From Mallotus nudiflorus (lineage: Eukaryota > Streptophyta > Magnoliopsida > Malpighiales > Euphorbiaceae), in assembly GCA_947683625.1 (NCBI GenBank), contig CANTUR010000069.1, forward strand, positions 3,162,001-3,226,000: a stretch of 64,000 nucleotides of DNA. The letters are read 5' to 3'. How positions within the stretch are numbered: the stretch's first letter is position 1; each line of letters begins with the position of its first letter. Below, one piece after another: positions 24,020-38,459 of the stretch. The notes under the pieces are model-generated. The model saw only the letters and a list, made by a program, of their open reading frames with translations, was not told the DNA's origin and made no database searches. Both the position numbers and the translations under genes were made by a program.

Positions 24020-24301
24020 TCAAGGTTGGTTAGTCTTAAGATAATCCATATGAAGCAAATTCATATGTAGTCTTTTATAGAAGCACACATTATTGGTATG
24101 TCCTTTGATCATGCAATATGAACATATAACATTTTCAATTTTTTTTATAGGATGATATGCTTTCCTAATATATAAAACATGCTTTTTTGTGTTGTGATGA
24201 TGTGTGTCTTTTATTATTTTGAGTATGAGACATACATTGGCAATGACAATATGTATTTTGATAGGTTTGTGCAATATATTTAGGTGCATTATATTGTGCA
24301 A
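24020..24301 (-). pseudogene. Sirevirus-like gag zinc knuckle
   Basis: The frame encodes CSYCMIKGHTNNVC, a perfect CX2CX4HX4C nucleic-acid binding knuckle, in a 93-codon remnant of gag. The spacing relative to the protease downstream fits copia gag-pol. Confidence 0.75.
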
Positions 24302-24429
24302 TATACTTATGAGTGTTGTGTTTAGTGTACATGTAAATATGTTTTGGTTGAGACTAACCTCTTTGTGTCATATATGATTTAGTCTTATGAGATTTTCCTT
24401 TAATATTTTACATATAAGACTTATTAACT

Positions 24430-24990
24430 TTAAAAGCTTGAGTCTCTATCGATTTTAAAGTAGAGGGAATGGAATTGCATAGCTTTAATAAATTTAATAT
24501 GTGATAATGATAAACGTGAGACCATTCCATTAGTATATCCAATTCTATGAGTATTTCCATGAAATTTTTGAGATTCAAGTAAGTTATCTAAACTTTCTTT
24601 TCTGCTTTGAAATTTGGATATGGAATTCTTTAACTTTACAACCTCATTTGAAAGTTTATGATTTTCATCTCTTACTTTTTTAAATTGCTCTTCCAAGGAA
24701 TTAGAAGATTTTAAATCATTAGCGTGTTCATCATTTGATTTAACAAGATTAGAATATTCAATTTTTAACTTCTCAAATTCATGCTTATAATGCTTCTTAT
24801 AATTCAGACTTAATAAATATGTTTTAATGTTTTTGAAAGTATTATAACATGCTTCATCCCACTTGAAAGAAACATACTTTTTTATTAAGTGACTGAAAGG
24901 TTGACATCTTTTTACTAAGTTAAAAATAAATCTTATAATGTATGCCAACTTTTTTGCATCTAAACTTTTTAGTTCATGGGTGTTTCTCAA
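24430..24990 (-). pseudogene. chimeric frame: gypsy RT tail fused to Sirevirus gag coiled coil
   Basis: The 186-codon minus-strand frame has two unrelated halves. Residues 1-61 (NTHELKSLDAKKLAYIIRF, RCQPFSHLIKKYVSFKWDEA) are the connection region after a Ty3/gypsy RT. Residues 62-186 (KHEFEKLKIEYSNLVKS, EEQFKKVRDENHKLSNEVV) are the coiled coil found in Sirevirus gag. The switch is at about 24806. The frame stays open across it by chance. Nothing suggests that this fusion is expressed or functional. Confidence 0.75.
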
Positions 24991-26035
24991 TTCTTGTATT
25001 TTGAGAATAACATTAATCTTCGATTGGTCAATACTAATGCCTTGATGACAAACTATAAACTCTAAAAATTTTCCTAAATAAACTCTAAAGGTGCATTTGA
25101 GTATATTAAATTAATATTTTTAAAGGCGCTCAAGTACTTTTTGAAGGTCTTATATATGATCATTAGTCTTTTTAGACTTTACAAATAAATCATCTACATA
25201 ACATTCAATATTCTTACAAAGTATATCATCCAAAATCTTTTGCATTGCTCGTTGATATATTACTCTCGCATATTTAAGACCAAAAAGCATGACTTTGTAT
25301 TAATGAATTCAATTTGGGGTTCGAAAAGTAATTGCCTTTGCACCCTTCATTACTATTAAAATTTGTTTATATCCAAATGACCTATTAAAAAAAAAATCTT
25401 TCATAGCTAGTAGTAGCATCAATTATAATTTTGATGATAAATAACGCAAAATCATCTTTAGGACTAGTGTTGTTAAGATTTTGAAAGTTAATATAGACTC
25501 CAATTTAATAATTCTTCTTTCTTACTAGAATAATATTCAAAAACTATTTTAAATAATTAACTTATTTGATGAAATTGGTGTCAATAAGCTTGTTAACTTT
25601 GGTCTTAATTTGAGGAATTAACTCAAATTGAAAGCATCCTTGAGGTTGTTTGACTGTGTTTGCCCCTTTTCAATTACTATACAATGAATCACCACTTTTG
25701 GGACGGACATCTCTTTGTTTGACCATGAAAAAACATCCTTGAATTTGATAATTAATTTCTTTTAAGCATCTTCTTCTTCTTGAGATAAATTTGAATTAAA
25801 AAAGACTAGTTTAGGGTTTTTAGAAGACCCTGAGTTCATCCATCATAGCTTTGCTTCCTTCTTTAAATGTTAGTGGAACTTACTTGACATTTTTGTCAAT
25901 TGTTAGCTCTTATTGTTCCTTATCACTTATAGTGACATGTTATGATGATACGACATAAATTTCTTTTTCTTATTTGATAAGACATTAAACTGGTAATTAC
26001 TATTGTTAGACTTTGAGTACGTCATCAACTGTAAC
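24807..26035 (-). mobile_element. Ty3/gypsy reverse transcriptase fragment
   Basis: Minus-strand translation in shifting frames gives FGLKYARVIYQRAMQKILDD, then CYVDDLFVKSKKTNDHI, with the YVDD box encoded at 25189-25200. LKCTFRV, the HELKSL...RCQPFS connection and upstream scraps such as YINFQNLN follow or precede. This resembles the Athila/Tat branch of plant gypsy elements. There is no LTR, gag or integrase beside it. It is a rearranged fragment joined to the Sirevirus-like element at 24806. Confidence 0.75.
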
Positions 26036-26039
26036 AACT

Positions 26040-26900
26040 CATTTACTTTGACGAATCATATGAGAGAGAAAGTTTGTAATTGATTTATATAAGCTTGTTT
26101 ATTCAAGGATTAACTGATTGAATTTGAACGAAGTAATACTCACCAATTAGGTTGCACAGACACAAATACGGGAAACATAGATGTAGATATAGGAAAACGT
26201 CTTTTAATTGAAGTATCTTCTTATAAATTGAAGTGTTTAGATAGCACAAACATAAAAAAAAGGAATACAAATATGGAAAAATATTTACTAATTATCTGTG
26301 CAACATAGCTCACAAACTAATTATGAGTGCTTTTTTATCGTTTGTTTGGGCAAATTGTTTATTGCCTCCGAGTTGAGGGGCCAAATTAGCAATTAAGCCA
26401 AATGACTCCCATAACACGACAAGAGTACTTTTGGCTTTGAGCAAACCCGAACCCAAACCCCAGCGGAAGAACCCAAAGATAAATGTGGGACCAATACTAA
26501 GAGTGGGACCAGCACATGGAGAGAGAGAGATTGCAGGCTTTCGCTTTTTCACTATTTGACCAGAAGACACTTTTAACAGAAATTACAATGATAGTGGGTA
26601 CTGGTGGGACAGCCATGGTGAATGGAGAAAGAAAGAAAAATGAAATAATAAAGAAACAACGGCAATGGTGGTGTTAAGTTAAAAGGAGAGAGCAGACCCA
26701 AAAACAAAACACCATCAAGCAGCAAGAGAAAGAAAAGCAAAGCGGAGGCTTTTTACTTTTCTTTCTTTTTCTCTGATGTGTTCCTTTTGATAAAGCAAAA
26801 ACCCCCATTACCATTACTTAGATTCTTCTTCTCTTTCTCTGAACCTGCTGGATGAGAGAATCGTTTTTTGCTGATTTTGTTACACATTTTGTTGTAATAT
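26040..26900 (+). promoter_or_regulatory. SCAB1 promoter region and non-coding first exon
   Basis: Sequence between the gypsy fragment and the first 5' splice site (GTAAGT at 26901). The last 200 bp are CT-rich (CTTTTCTTTCTTTTTCTCTG) like many plant 5' UTRs. I see no convincing TATA box and cannot place the start site. The 5' UTR intron is inferred at 26901-27676 (TAT|GTAAGT ... CTTATAG|TGAAGA). Confidence 0.45.
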
Positions 26901-27701
26901 GTAAGTATATTTCTTTTTACTACTTAATTCCTTCTTTTTTAGCTGCATTTCTTTATTTCTTAATTCTTCATCTGGGTTTTCGCCATTTTTGTTTAATCAT
27001 GAAGGTCTAGTTTTGCTTTTCGATTTTCACAAAGGGGTTCCTTTTTCTTTGGAAGATTGTTTTGTTGCTGACTTTTTTCTGATGCAAATTTTATGTAGAT
27101 TGTTAAAAAATAAAAAAAACTACTCTTGTGACAAGATATCTGGGTGGGTAAAATGGGTAACAAATATTGCAAAATGTAGTTCAAAATTTGGAATTTGTTA
27201 CTGCAATTTACAAGTAAATAAGCTAATTTGTGGAGTGTACTTGTAGAGGAATTGTATGGACAAACGACAACCGGCTTGTTTAAGGATTTTGACTTGTTTG
27301 TAACTTTATTAAGGCTTGAATGGGGACTGCATTATCATTCTTGCTTTAGTTTTCTGATTATTTTCAACCAATGCAGTTGTTGAAATTTCAAAATATCCAG
27401 CAAGAAGAATGTTTCTGTTTTTCCATTTTCTTCTTTCTTTATCCCTTTTTGTCTAGATCAAGAGTTTGCTAGAGCAATCTTATGCTGCCTCCTTACAATA
27501 TGCTGACCCAGAAACATGTTGAATGCAATATACCTCTTGATTGTTTTATTTTTGCCTATATCTTGTGGCTTGCATTGTGAATTTGTTAGATGTAAAATTT
27601 CAAATGTGTATGTTTAGATTTTAACATTTTTGTTGTAAATTCTGATGTTTGGTTCCGTCTTTTCATTTGCTTATAGTGAAGAGCCAATCAAAGTTGGATC
27701 A

Positions 27702-30700
27702 ATGACAAAGATAAGTCCTGAAATAGAAGAAATGGTTCGGACGGAAGTGATTCTTTCAGTTTCAGCTGATGTGAGCTTTGCTTCTAATGAGTTTCCAAAA
27801 TATAAATTAGGACCTGATAATCAGATTCTGGAAGAGCCAAAAGAGGAGAATCGAGGTCCATCTTTAAAGGAGGTTGTTGAACAAGAAACTATACAGTTGT
27901 CAGATCAGCACAAGCGCCTCTCAGTTCGTGATCTTGCTAGTAAATTTGACAAGAACCTGGCTGCTGCTGCCAAGTTGACTGAGGAGGTTCTCAAACATTT
28001 TCATTTTTACTTCCTTTGGATGTTATATATATATACTTCTTTGTGCTTACACAAAAGTGTCATTTCAATGCTCAGCATGGTTCTCTCCCTACCATTCATA
28101 GTCTGCTTCAGTGCACCAAGACACTGGCCATATATATATATATATATATTTCTTTTCTCATGTTTAATCTATGTTATATTATATCTCCCCTGGTCTTAAG
28201 CCCATGATATAAATGAAAGAACTTATCCTTTAATTCTTTAGTCTATCAATTTGAAGAAGCAGATGTAAGGAAATGGATCCTTGAATTGATTACCTGTTCA
28301 AGAACAAAATCATGAACCGGACACTATTCCACAGTCTAAATCCATTTTCAATTATGGAGAAAATCAAAGAAAGAAATTTCTTGTTCGTGCTTTTCTTATC
28401 TTTCGTAAACCATACGTTACATACCCAGGGAGAGAAGAGTTCACTCTTTCTGAACTTTCTGTTTTTTAAAGAATAAAGGGAGAAGAATTATATTCATTTA
28501 TATACAATTCCCTTTTTGTAGATAGTAACTGCTTGTAACTTCCATTTTGTAGGTACTACATAATTATTTTATTTCTTTTTAAATTATTTCTCATTCAAAT
28601 GGTTTCTTAAATTGGGTTAATCCACCATTATGGGCGGACACCAACCCAAAAGCTAACATAATGACAAAAGACTAAATAAAAAGTGCTTGTCTTTCTTGGT
28701 ATTTAGGCAAAACTTAGAGAAGTGGCTTCTTTGGAAGGACATGTTCTTTTAAAGAAGCTTAGAGATGCTTTGGAATCTTTAAGAGGCCGTATGGCAGGGC
28801 GAAACAAGGAGGACGTAGAGAAAGCCATCTCCATGGTTAGCATTTTGTTGTTTCTTCTCTGTTTTCCTCATATTGTGTCCTTCAACTTCTGCATCATTTG
28901 TTTTGTTATTTCTGAAAGTTTACCTGTATGGGAACCCCAAGACTAGATTGATGTTTTTATGGGGCAGATCCATTGCATTTTGAAGCAATGACATTTGTGC
29001 AATTCAATTCTTGTATCTGTAGATTCCAGGCTTGTACTTTTTTCTGGACTTTTATTGGTGCCAATTTTCTGTTGAATTGATGTATATTTTCTGTGCACCA
29101 TATCTATAGCTTGCCTCTTTCTTTGGTTTGCTTTATGGATCATGAATATCATATCTTTTTTTAGAACAAATAAAAGTTGTTGAGTGGGGGGATGATCTTT
29201 ATGTATTCAATTCTTACTATCCATTCAATACTTGCTTGTAACTCTTCATGTTTTTTTCCTTGCTATTAATCATGTGCATTTGGTCACTGTGTGGACATAT
29301 ATTATATATGCATGCATTCAAAGAACACATCCAACTGAAGGAAAAGTTCTTTTCAGTGCAATTTATTCATTGTTTTTTAGTTGCAAAATGATAATTGTTT
29401 CAACTATGATATTTTACATAGGTAGAGGCACTAGCAGTTAAATTAACTCAGAAAGAGGGAGAATTAATTCAAGAGAAGTTTGAGGTGAAAAAGCTGGTTA
29501 ACTTCCTTAAACAGGTCAGTTAATGATGCATTAATTTTTCTTTGTCAGACAAGAAGAAAATTCCATTGGATGGTTCAATCAAATGCTTCTTTTCTACTAT
29601 TGTGTGTGACTTTGTAGGCAGTTGTTTCTCTGAAATCTTACTTTAGTTCCTCACATGTATGGGATTGCACACTGTCATAGTTGGTGTTGGTATCATTTTA
29701 TACGACATATAAGCTTCTCATTCTAGTATGCTTGACTTTGGGGTAGGTGAGTAGATTTCGACAATGAATTTGAGTCAATGATTGGAAACTTCCTTTTCTC
29801 AATCTTTGTTTGTATAGAAATTCAGGAACTATTGTCCTCTTTGAACCGAAGAGGTCGGAATTCATGCCGGTGTCAAAATATTATAGAAAGCTGAGTCATA
29901 TATATTGTTCAATAAATTTTTATTTTCTCAAGTAATTGTTTCTTTTGATAGCCACTGAATAATGATTTATGCAATTCTTTTCCTAATTATCCTTTTCTGT
30001 TTGCCCAACTCACTCTAATCTGTTTGCACCTTTTTGAGAAGGAACTTGCATATATGTTCCTAGTATCCTCTTTTCTTAGCATAATTGAGTATTTTGTTAT
30101 AATCTACAGGCTTCTGAAGATGCTAAAAAGTTGGTCAACCAAGAAAAATCTTTTGCTTGTGCTGAAATTGAAAGTGCCAGGGCAGTTGTGCAGAGGTTTG
30201 GAGAGGCCCTGGATGAAGAAGAAAGGAATGCTCAAAATTTAAAAAATCAGGCTCCTGTGGGTTCTTTTTCATGTTGCAATTTTATCATATATTTCCATTG
30301 CCATTGTTTATATATCTTTCCATTGTCATTGCTTTTATTTAAAAATCAGGCTCCTGTATATATTTCTAAGAGTAAACAACTTCTTTATCATAATGCTCAT
30401 AGATATGGTAGGGTAAACGTATCAAATCCTTGAGTACAGTGAACAAGGGAAATATAACGTATCTTCTGCATTGAACTAGACATTTAGTAACCAACTTAGC
30501 CACTTAGTATTATGACTATTATGTTTCTTGAACAATGAACACTTCTTAATTCATACTGCACCTAGATGGCCACTTTCAGGAAGGGAAAAAATTCAAATTA
30601 TTTCACTTTTGATTCTGAATTTTGAAGTTAATGATCTTTATCTAGAGAGGTGAAACTTGTAAATTTGATACAGTGTATTCATTGTATTTGTTAAAGATAA

Positions 30701-33700
30701 TTCTTATGATTTTTGGACAGATTGGTCCATCATTGCAAAGTCAAAATTTACTAGATTTAAGATGTACTAAATCTAGTCACTATAATACAGCATGAAAGAC
30801 ATTATAATAAAGATGTACTAAATCTAGTCATATGCAAAGTGCAGGCTTCCAAATAAAATCATTTGGTGTCTACTTTTAAGTTCGTTGGTGTTGAAGAAGC
30901 ACGTAACACTTCTTTCGTGAGGGGGCATGCAGTGTTTGGTACTTGTTTGATGTGTGCATAGGTCTGACACTTGCACAACAAGTATCAAACACATGAAATT
31001 GCCCGCCAAAAAAACAAATTGTCTGGCACACATGTCTGACACATTCTTTTTGACACATTAGATACATGTAATATACTTTTCTACAAACTTCTTATAATTA
31101 ATTAATTGTTAATATAGATTGTAGAATTAAAAAAAATATATTAAATATGGAAAAATAGTTAGAAAAATCAAAATATTATAATTAAAACCCTAAAATATTA
31201 AAAGTAAATACTGCCCTAGGTTATAAATTTGAAATGATTTTTGAAAAGAAAAAAATTGTTAGCATTGTTTCATTTTCTTGCATTAAACTTGCTCTTGTTG
31301 AAACAGATTTGTAGCTACACAAGATTTTTAGATTTCAAATATAAATTTCACCAGAAAGATTGCTGATGATTATTTTTTATGTATAATTATTTATTTTATT
31401 TTCAATATAATGAATGCATTATGCATATGACCGTGACTATGCATCATAGACCCTGAACTGTTGATCTATTTTTTTCTCTTTAATTTGTATTTTCTAAATG
31501 TGATATTTCTTGTTCTTCATTGTCATTATTTGTGTTTTAAGTTTTTACTGTTCCTGTAATCTGATAGTAAAATTTTGACGCATATCAATATCTAATAAGG
31601 TTATACCTTGGCTACTGCAGGATGTGGATGAACTAATTGAGGAAGTTCAAGAAGCTAGACGAATAAAATTGTTGCATCAACCAAGCAAGGTACATGCATT
31701 TTCTTCAAAATTTGGTATTGCAGACAGGCTATTTATCATTCTGAATTTTATCAGGTGGATCAGAAACATTGACATCCGTACAAGAAAGACTTGCAGTTCA
31801 TTGGACTGACTAGAGTCTGTGACCTCGCAAAATTTTTAAGTGTAAAATGAAGGAAGAATGTAAAAGGAAAAGAGGAAATTTGAAAGAATATTTCCTTGTT
31901 AACTTTCTCCTTTTCTTGCATATCTTATTATCCTAAGCAAATCAATGTGACAGACCTTATTCTGCTTATATTACTGTGCTGAGCAAATAAATGTGCAAAC
32001 TTCCATGTATTAGTTGTATTGGTTTGATTAAATTTTTTTCTGTTATTTGTAAATTTTTGTAATCATAAAAAACTTGCACGTGCATAGGTGATGGACATGG
32101 AACATGAACTCCGTGCACTAAGAGGTCAGATTCGGGAGAAATCTATTTTTTCAGTTAAACTTCAGAATGAGGTCAGCTTAGCATTTTTTTTTATCTATCA
32201 ACTCTTGCTTTCTCCTTTATCCAGGTTTATTGTTTGATACTTTTTCAAGTCAATGGATGGCAGAAAAAGATGAAATACTTAACAGAAAAGTAATAAACTG
32301 CAATAGAAATTGGGCCTTGGCTTGGTGATATTAAGTATTCAAATGCTGACATGTCTGAAAGTTTTTGAAATCACTTCTTACCATCTCCTTTTTTCATTGT
32401 AAACCATAGTTTTCACATATAACATAACTTGAGAATCATGTTAAAATGAATGGTTTGAGACGGAAATACTATATTTAGTTTGATATCTCCTCTCTTTCCC
32501 TTTAAGATTTTGGATACAGAACTCATGTCATTTCTGCAGTTAAATTTACTTTTATGACAATGAAACTGTGATCGCATATTAATTATGTGTAGCAGTTTTC
32601 ATATTTTTGTATATTTGATGTTTGCAATCCATCCCAGTCAGGAACACTGAAATTAAGGCTTGGCTGTTCAGCAGGCAAGCCTTCCAAAAGGTTGAGAGCA
32701 CATTCTTATTGCAGAAGCTGGCACTACGTTTCTCCATTTCTTTTTGTTTTATATTTTCGTTTTTTGGATTCTTAACTTTTGACTACTTCCTGAGTGATAG
32801 ATGTTTACTGACCATTTTATAAACATTAAAGTTCCATATTATTGATAGAATTTTGCATTTCTAATGCACTTATTCTTTCAGCTGGCAATGAGCAAGAGAG
32901 CTGAGCAAAATAAATCATCTCCATATGTCCTTGATGGTTCTGAATCTCTAGGTTCATGTCTGCAACTCCGACCTCGATCAGATGGTTCTCCACCACTTTC
33001 AAAGTCTTCAATTCAGTGGTATCGTGTATCATCTGATGGGAGCCAAAAAGAAGCTATTTCAGGTAATTTTTTCATCAGAGCTTTTCACTTGTAACTATTA
33101 TCAAACATTTAAGGGAACGAATACTGGTCCATTCAGGTCATGAGAAATGATAACTTTCTTAGCAATTAAAACAGTCCTGATGGTTTTGTGTTTTTGAAAG
33201 TTCATCTGAAAGTGGTATGTATATTATCCCATGGATGCATTTAGTCCTGTGCTTTCATTTATATTCCATAATTCTAGACATGTCACCCTCCGATGCACAG
33301 AAACGTCAACCTATTGGCGTTCTGCTGTTTCCGAAACATATTGGAAACAGAAACGCCAAAAAACGTCCCTGGTACGTTCCGGGCATGTTTCTGTAATTAT
33401 GAGAAAATTGGAGATGCGTTTCCTTCCTGGATATGCGTTTCTAAGTAAAAGAAAACTCATAGAACCAGATGAAGAGAAACCAACAACACTTCAACAAATT
33501 CAATTACAAACCCAAAAAAAAAAAATGGGAAAAGTGATTCTGTAGGAATAGTTTTATCTCCATCAATTTATAGGAATAGCCGAACAGCTTTTATCTCCAC
33601 CAACAAGAAGAGGAAAAAAACAGTATTCTATCCTCTGTTATCATCGTTCTTTGTTTTCTTCTCTTTGGCTTTTGAGTTTTTTGAAGAATTTCGTTCTGTT

Positions 33701-36700
33701 ATCAACAAGAAGAACAGTTTTTTGTTTTTGATTGGTGGCCGATAATGACTAATGAGTGTATATTGTTTATATTGGTTTGGGCTTTATATTGTTTTTACTT
33801 GGGGTTTGCTGGCCCAAAAAGTTTAGTCCATTATTCACATAACATTATAATAATAAATTGATTTTTACTTGCTAAATAATTATTAAGTATATTTTTATTA
33901 GATGATTATTAATGTTTTATTAATAAAATAATTTTGTACATTTATATAATTATCTACTAATAAAATATACATAAAATTTATTATATATATAATAAATTTT
34001 GTATATTTATATATACTTCTATATTTTTAATATTTATGCGTTTCTCCCACGTTTCTGTTTCCTATATTTTTATGAAATGACATTTCCCTGTATTCATTTC
34101 TGTGTATCCGTGATGTTACCCATAGTTTGTTCTAACTTCATGCAAAATTTAACAAAAAACATTTCTTTCCTCATTAGTAGCCTTTCCTACCTTCCTGAAC
34201 ATGCATGCACATACACAGAAAAAAAGAGGAGATAAAAGACAACATGTATCTATTTCAAAACATTTGGAGATCAAGTGTAATTTTAGGAAGTATATTTATT
34301 CCTTTTTTGAGATTTACTTGTGGTTAACATTTTCATATGCATCTTTGCTTTGGGTGGTCTTTATATTTCGCACACTGAAATAAGGTCAACAAATTCCAAT
34401 CTTATATAAGACTCCAGGGATTACATGTTTAATATACTTTCTCTAATCAGACAAATATTTATTACTGTATTATGAATTTCTTGTGGTTTTCGCCTTACTA
34501 TATTCTGTAAAAGCTAAAACTGAATTTTGACTGCTCTATCTAATGTGATTCAATAGGTGCCAACAAATCAATCTATGCACCTGAACCATTCGATGTTGGA
34601 CGAGTGTTGCAAGCAGATATCATTTCAAATGGCCAAAGGGCCTCAGTGATGACTACTTCTCCCATTGAAACTGGTTGGTGCTCATCATGAAAAATGATTT
34701 CTTTCTGCAAAAATCTAAGCTGGTTTTTGGTTGTCCCTTATCTAATTTTCCTTGCATTTGTTTCATAGTGAGGTTAAGATTGCAAAATCTAGGTTCCTCG
34801 TTTACTTTTGTGCTTGCTACATTTTGTGAATACATAGAGAACATGAGAAGAATGCTTATAGTATTGCTTTCAACAGCTGCAGGATTGGGAAGCTATGTAG
34901 AGACACTTCTACGAAAATCTAGCTCTGAATTTAATGTATGTGCCCCCATTCCTTCCTATTACTTCTGCTACTAGAAGTTGATGTTTATTATTTTGCTACA
35001 TTAATTAGTAATACATGGTAAATATTTAAGCAAACTCCACATTTTCAGAGTTAAATTTATATTTGTCATCATTTAATGCTTCGGGGCTTTTTTTTTTCGT
35101 AAAGTTTTTGTTCTTTGACAGCATTCTGAATTATGATAGTCACAGTTTTCTATTCGTGGCTGTATGGCCCAAACCTAAAACTTTGCCTTCATTTGATTAA
35201 GTCTTCCTTTTGCTTAGGGATGGGAGGGTTTTTTTTATCACTAGACTAATGAATTTTTGCACATCTAAATTTGGCTAATCCCTATTCTTTTTTAATTATT
35301 TTACCCTTGATAAATTATATAAAATTACATCAGCCATGGACTTTGCATCCATGACCCCTCTCCCCTTTTCCTTTTGTTTTCCATCAAAATGTCAACATTA
35401 TGGTAGAAAATCCAGTTTGTGATATTTTTAGCTCTAATAAGAGTTGTGTCAAGAATGGAGGCAGTTTCAGCAGCTGAGTTGGTATGGACGACTTCATTTT
35501 AACTTGCTTAGTTCAGTATCTTGAAAGGTAACCTTTGTTTTTCCTTATGTTGACATCATCATCGGTTGTGTCTTTGGCATAACCACTGACCAGCCTATGC
35601 TACACCATATCATTCTTCACTTCCACCCTTGACAACATTAAACAACACAGCTCCTGACATGCTTCCAGTATCATTGTTCCCTTGGACAGCTTTTTAGTTG
35701 ATCACCACTGCTACTATCACTGACCAGAAATACTGCTGCCATGATTTGTTTCTCAGGGTGCAAGTATCAATTTTGATTCCAAGACCAATCAACTAGTTAT
35801 TCTAATCAAGGATCTAATTTTTCTGGATCCTTTATAGACAGAAAAACATTGTTTGACTATATTTTTTTTCATGTTCCTTATAGTCACTAAATTTCCTTGA
35901 AATGAGGCTGAAATTTTGGAGTTTGATCTTGAAAACCTTGTCTTGGCTTGTATATCTATGGTGTGTAGCAAAAACAAATTGTTGCATGCTCTTTTACGAT
36001 GTAACTTGTATTAGTTAGCTTCGAAAAATGGGTAAGATAAAAGTAAATGATATACAAGTAAATTGTAAGTTCTTTAGCATAAAAAGCGTGAGGTGGATTG
36101 ACTTTTGACAGATAAGAAGATGTAACAAATGTTAAACAAGTCTGGTCATACTTGGTTTGGCAATCCAATATCACGAATGTTGTATAACCTTTGATGAGAT
36201 GACTGATCTTCCTTACCTTATCTCTCTGCCATTTCGGTGGTTGTTTGTAATGGTATAATTTTAGATTCATGCAAAAACTATGCAACTATTTTACATCTGA
36301 CTACTATTTTGAGGTGTTCAGTTTCACTTGTGCTTTATGGATGTTGGTGTTTAGACCAGCATTATCTTTGATTGGATTCAAGTTATTAGAAGCCTTGTCC
36401 TTGTCAAATATTAGAAATTTTGCTAGGTTGAGAGAGAGTTCTTCACAGCTTGAACTTCAAAACAAATGTGACCTGGTAGAAATATGTTCAGTTTGGACTT
36501 GCAAGGCAATTAACATCAAAGTGTCATTAGAATGTCCTGGCCACAACTGGTACATCTTGGCTTGGATGAGCACTCTACTGAAGAACCATTATTAAAGATT
36601 CTGTGACACTGCTTTCAAATAACTAGCAAATATGAAAATAACATCTACTGATTTTTGCAGTGGCTGCTTGTTGGCAATAGTTTGGAGCTGCTATATTAAT

Positions 36701-38415
36701 TTAGTGCTCATGAACATCCTGAAAATAGCCGTTGGCAGATAGCTGTTTCACGAAAAATTGCATTTCTCTCTTGTTACTTATGTTGGTGTTTGATATTACA
36801 TTATGCAGGTATTAATTTCCCAGATGAATGGACAAGATCATCCATCACATTCTGTCCATGTATTGAATGTGGGAAAAATGAGAATAAAGCTTTGTAGAGG
36901 GTGGATTACAAAGGCCAGAGAAATTTATTCTACACCGATGCAGGTATCTGTTCTGCATTATGCACAGGTTGTCTTTACATATAATAAAGGTTATAAACAA
37001 CCTAAGTACTGTTATGGGATTGAGGATCATTATCATTTAGTTAAAGGCCTATTGGGACTTTTGTTGTTAGAATCATACGATTCAAGTCAATTCAGGTGTA
37101 AAATGAGTACTTTTAGAGAGAATCAGAATTGACCAAGAATCATATACAACTCATGCGAATCGGTGCAGAATCAACAGAATTGATGTGAATCTGTTGATTC
37201 TACTGATTAAAAAATCTAATTGATTAAGCTACAAAATTTACATAAAAGCCCACCCAAAACAAAGGAAAAGCAGAGACCAAAGAGTAGAAGGAAATAGAAA
37301 ATGAACAAAAGAAAGAAGAAACATAGTAGGAAAGAACCTGCTCTTTCACAATCTCACAACTATGTGTTTCCTTGCAGTTGTAACTGATAATTAAACTTTC
37401 TGAAGTCAGGTAGTGTGTCAAGGAGCCACAAATATGTTGCTGTTGTTGATTTTTGAAGTCTCAATAAACTTTTACTTGTGCAATTAACATGTCATTTAAC
37501 TTCTGGATTTATTTTATTACCAGCCTAGTTATATATATATATATATTTGAATTTGGTAGTTTTTAATTTGAGAGTGCAAAAGCAAGTAAAACAATTACAA
37601 GTAATTTTTAAATCTAGAGACACATACTTGATTTTATTTTTGTTTAGAGTATATAATACATTTGAAAACTAAAAAAAATTGCCTAAATAAAATGTTAATT
37701 TTTTATAAACAATAATTTATTTTCAACTCTTATTACTTAACTAATAAAATTATTTTTAACTTTTATTATTTAAGTAATAAATTTTTAAAACTTTTAATCC
37801 CATATTATAAAATTTCAAGTTTTTTTCTAAAGTAATAAAAGTTGAAATAAACTTTTTATTTTGTTAATACCAATTTTAAAAATATTTTAACCATTGATGT
37901 AAAAATTTTTAAAAGTGTTATTTATTATAGTAATTTTAAAAACTTTTAACCGTATATTACAAAGTAAATATATATAAAAAATTAATATTCTATTTATAAA
38001 TTATTTATTTGATTAAAAGTTTAATTTTGAATTCTCAGTTCTCAGTTCTCAATATTTAATATTTATTTTACATGTATTAATTGTAAAATAAATATATTAA
38101 ACATAACAAAATAAGAAATATATATCATTTTGGCAAAAATTACCAAGTTTTAATTCAATTGTGAATAAGTCAAAGGTTGTGCTTTAATTTTTGCAAATAG
38201 TCAACACAATGCATTTATTTGTGGCTCCTATGTGGACCAACTTAGACAAATTTGGTTGCCATGTTGGCAAAATCTGGCCGGATTTTCAGTCCAGTGTATC
38301 AAATTACAAAAAGTTGAAAGGTTGTGTTAATTTGCGAAAATTAAAAAGTCATGCTTAAATTGCAAAAAGTAGTAAAGTTTGTAATTTTCTTACAAATAGG
38401 CCATGTATAAAAAAA

Positions 38416-38459
<44 letters not shown>

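Larger units (their letters stand above)
17547..24806 (-). mobile_element. Sirevirus-like Ty1/copia retrotransposon, 5'-truncated and decayed
   Basis: Minus-strand order from right to left: gag coiled coil (24430-24806), CCHC knuckle (about 24085-24130), protease (about 23840-23950), GAG-pre-integrase (23414-23740), integrase (22641-23400), RT (about 21300-22560), RNase H (20944-21300). A long non-coding stretch with repeated polypurine motifs follows, then the 3' LTR (17547-19072). The PR-IN-RT-RH order is copia. The repeated polypurine tracts and large LTR fit Sireviruses. The 5' LTR and start of gag are missing; at about 24806 the sequence switches to a gypsy RT fragment. Several stops and shifts make it inactive. 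Confidence 0.8.

Noticed and set aside
26310..26570. 86-codon minus-strand frame next to SCAB1
   Set aside because: Lies in the SCAB1 promoter region, shows no recognisable domain and has no supporting signals.
30824..31067. Two overlapping minus-strand frames in SCAB1 intron 4
   Set aside because: They arise from a stretch with repeated TCTGACAC-type phrases, probably an old transposon end. No domain is recognisable.
36269..36595. 108-codon plus-strand frame in SCAB1 intron 9
   Set aside because: Intronic with no domain. The flanking exons join in frame without it.
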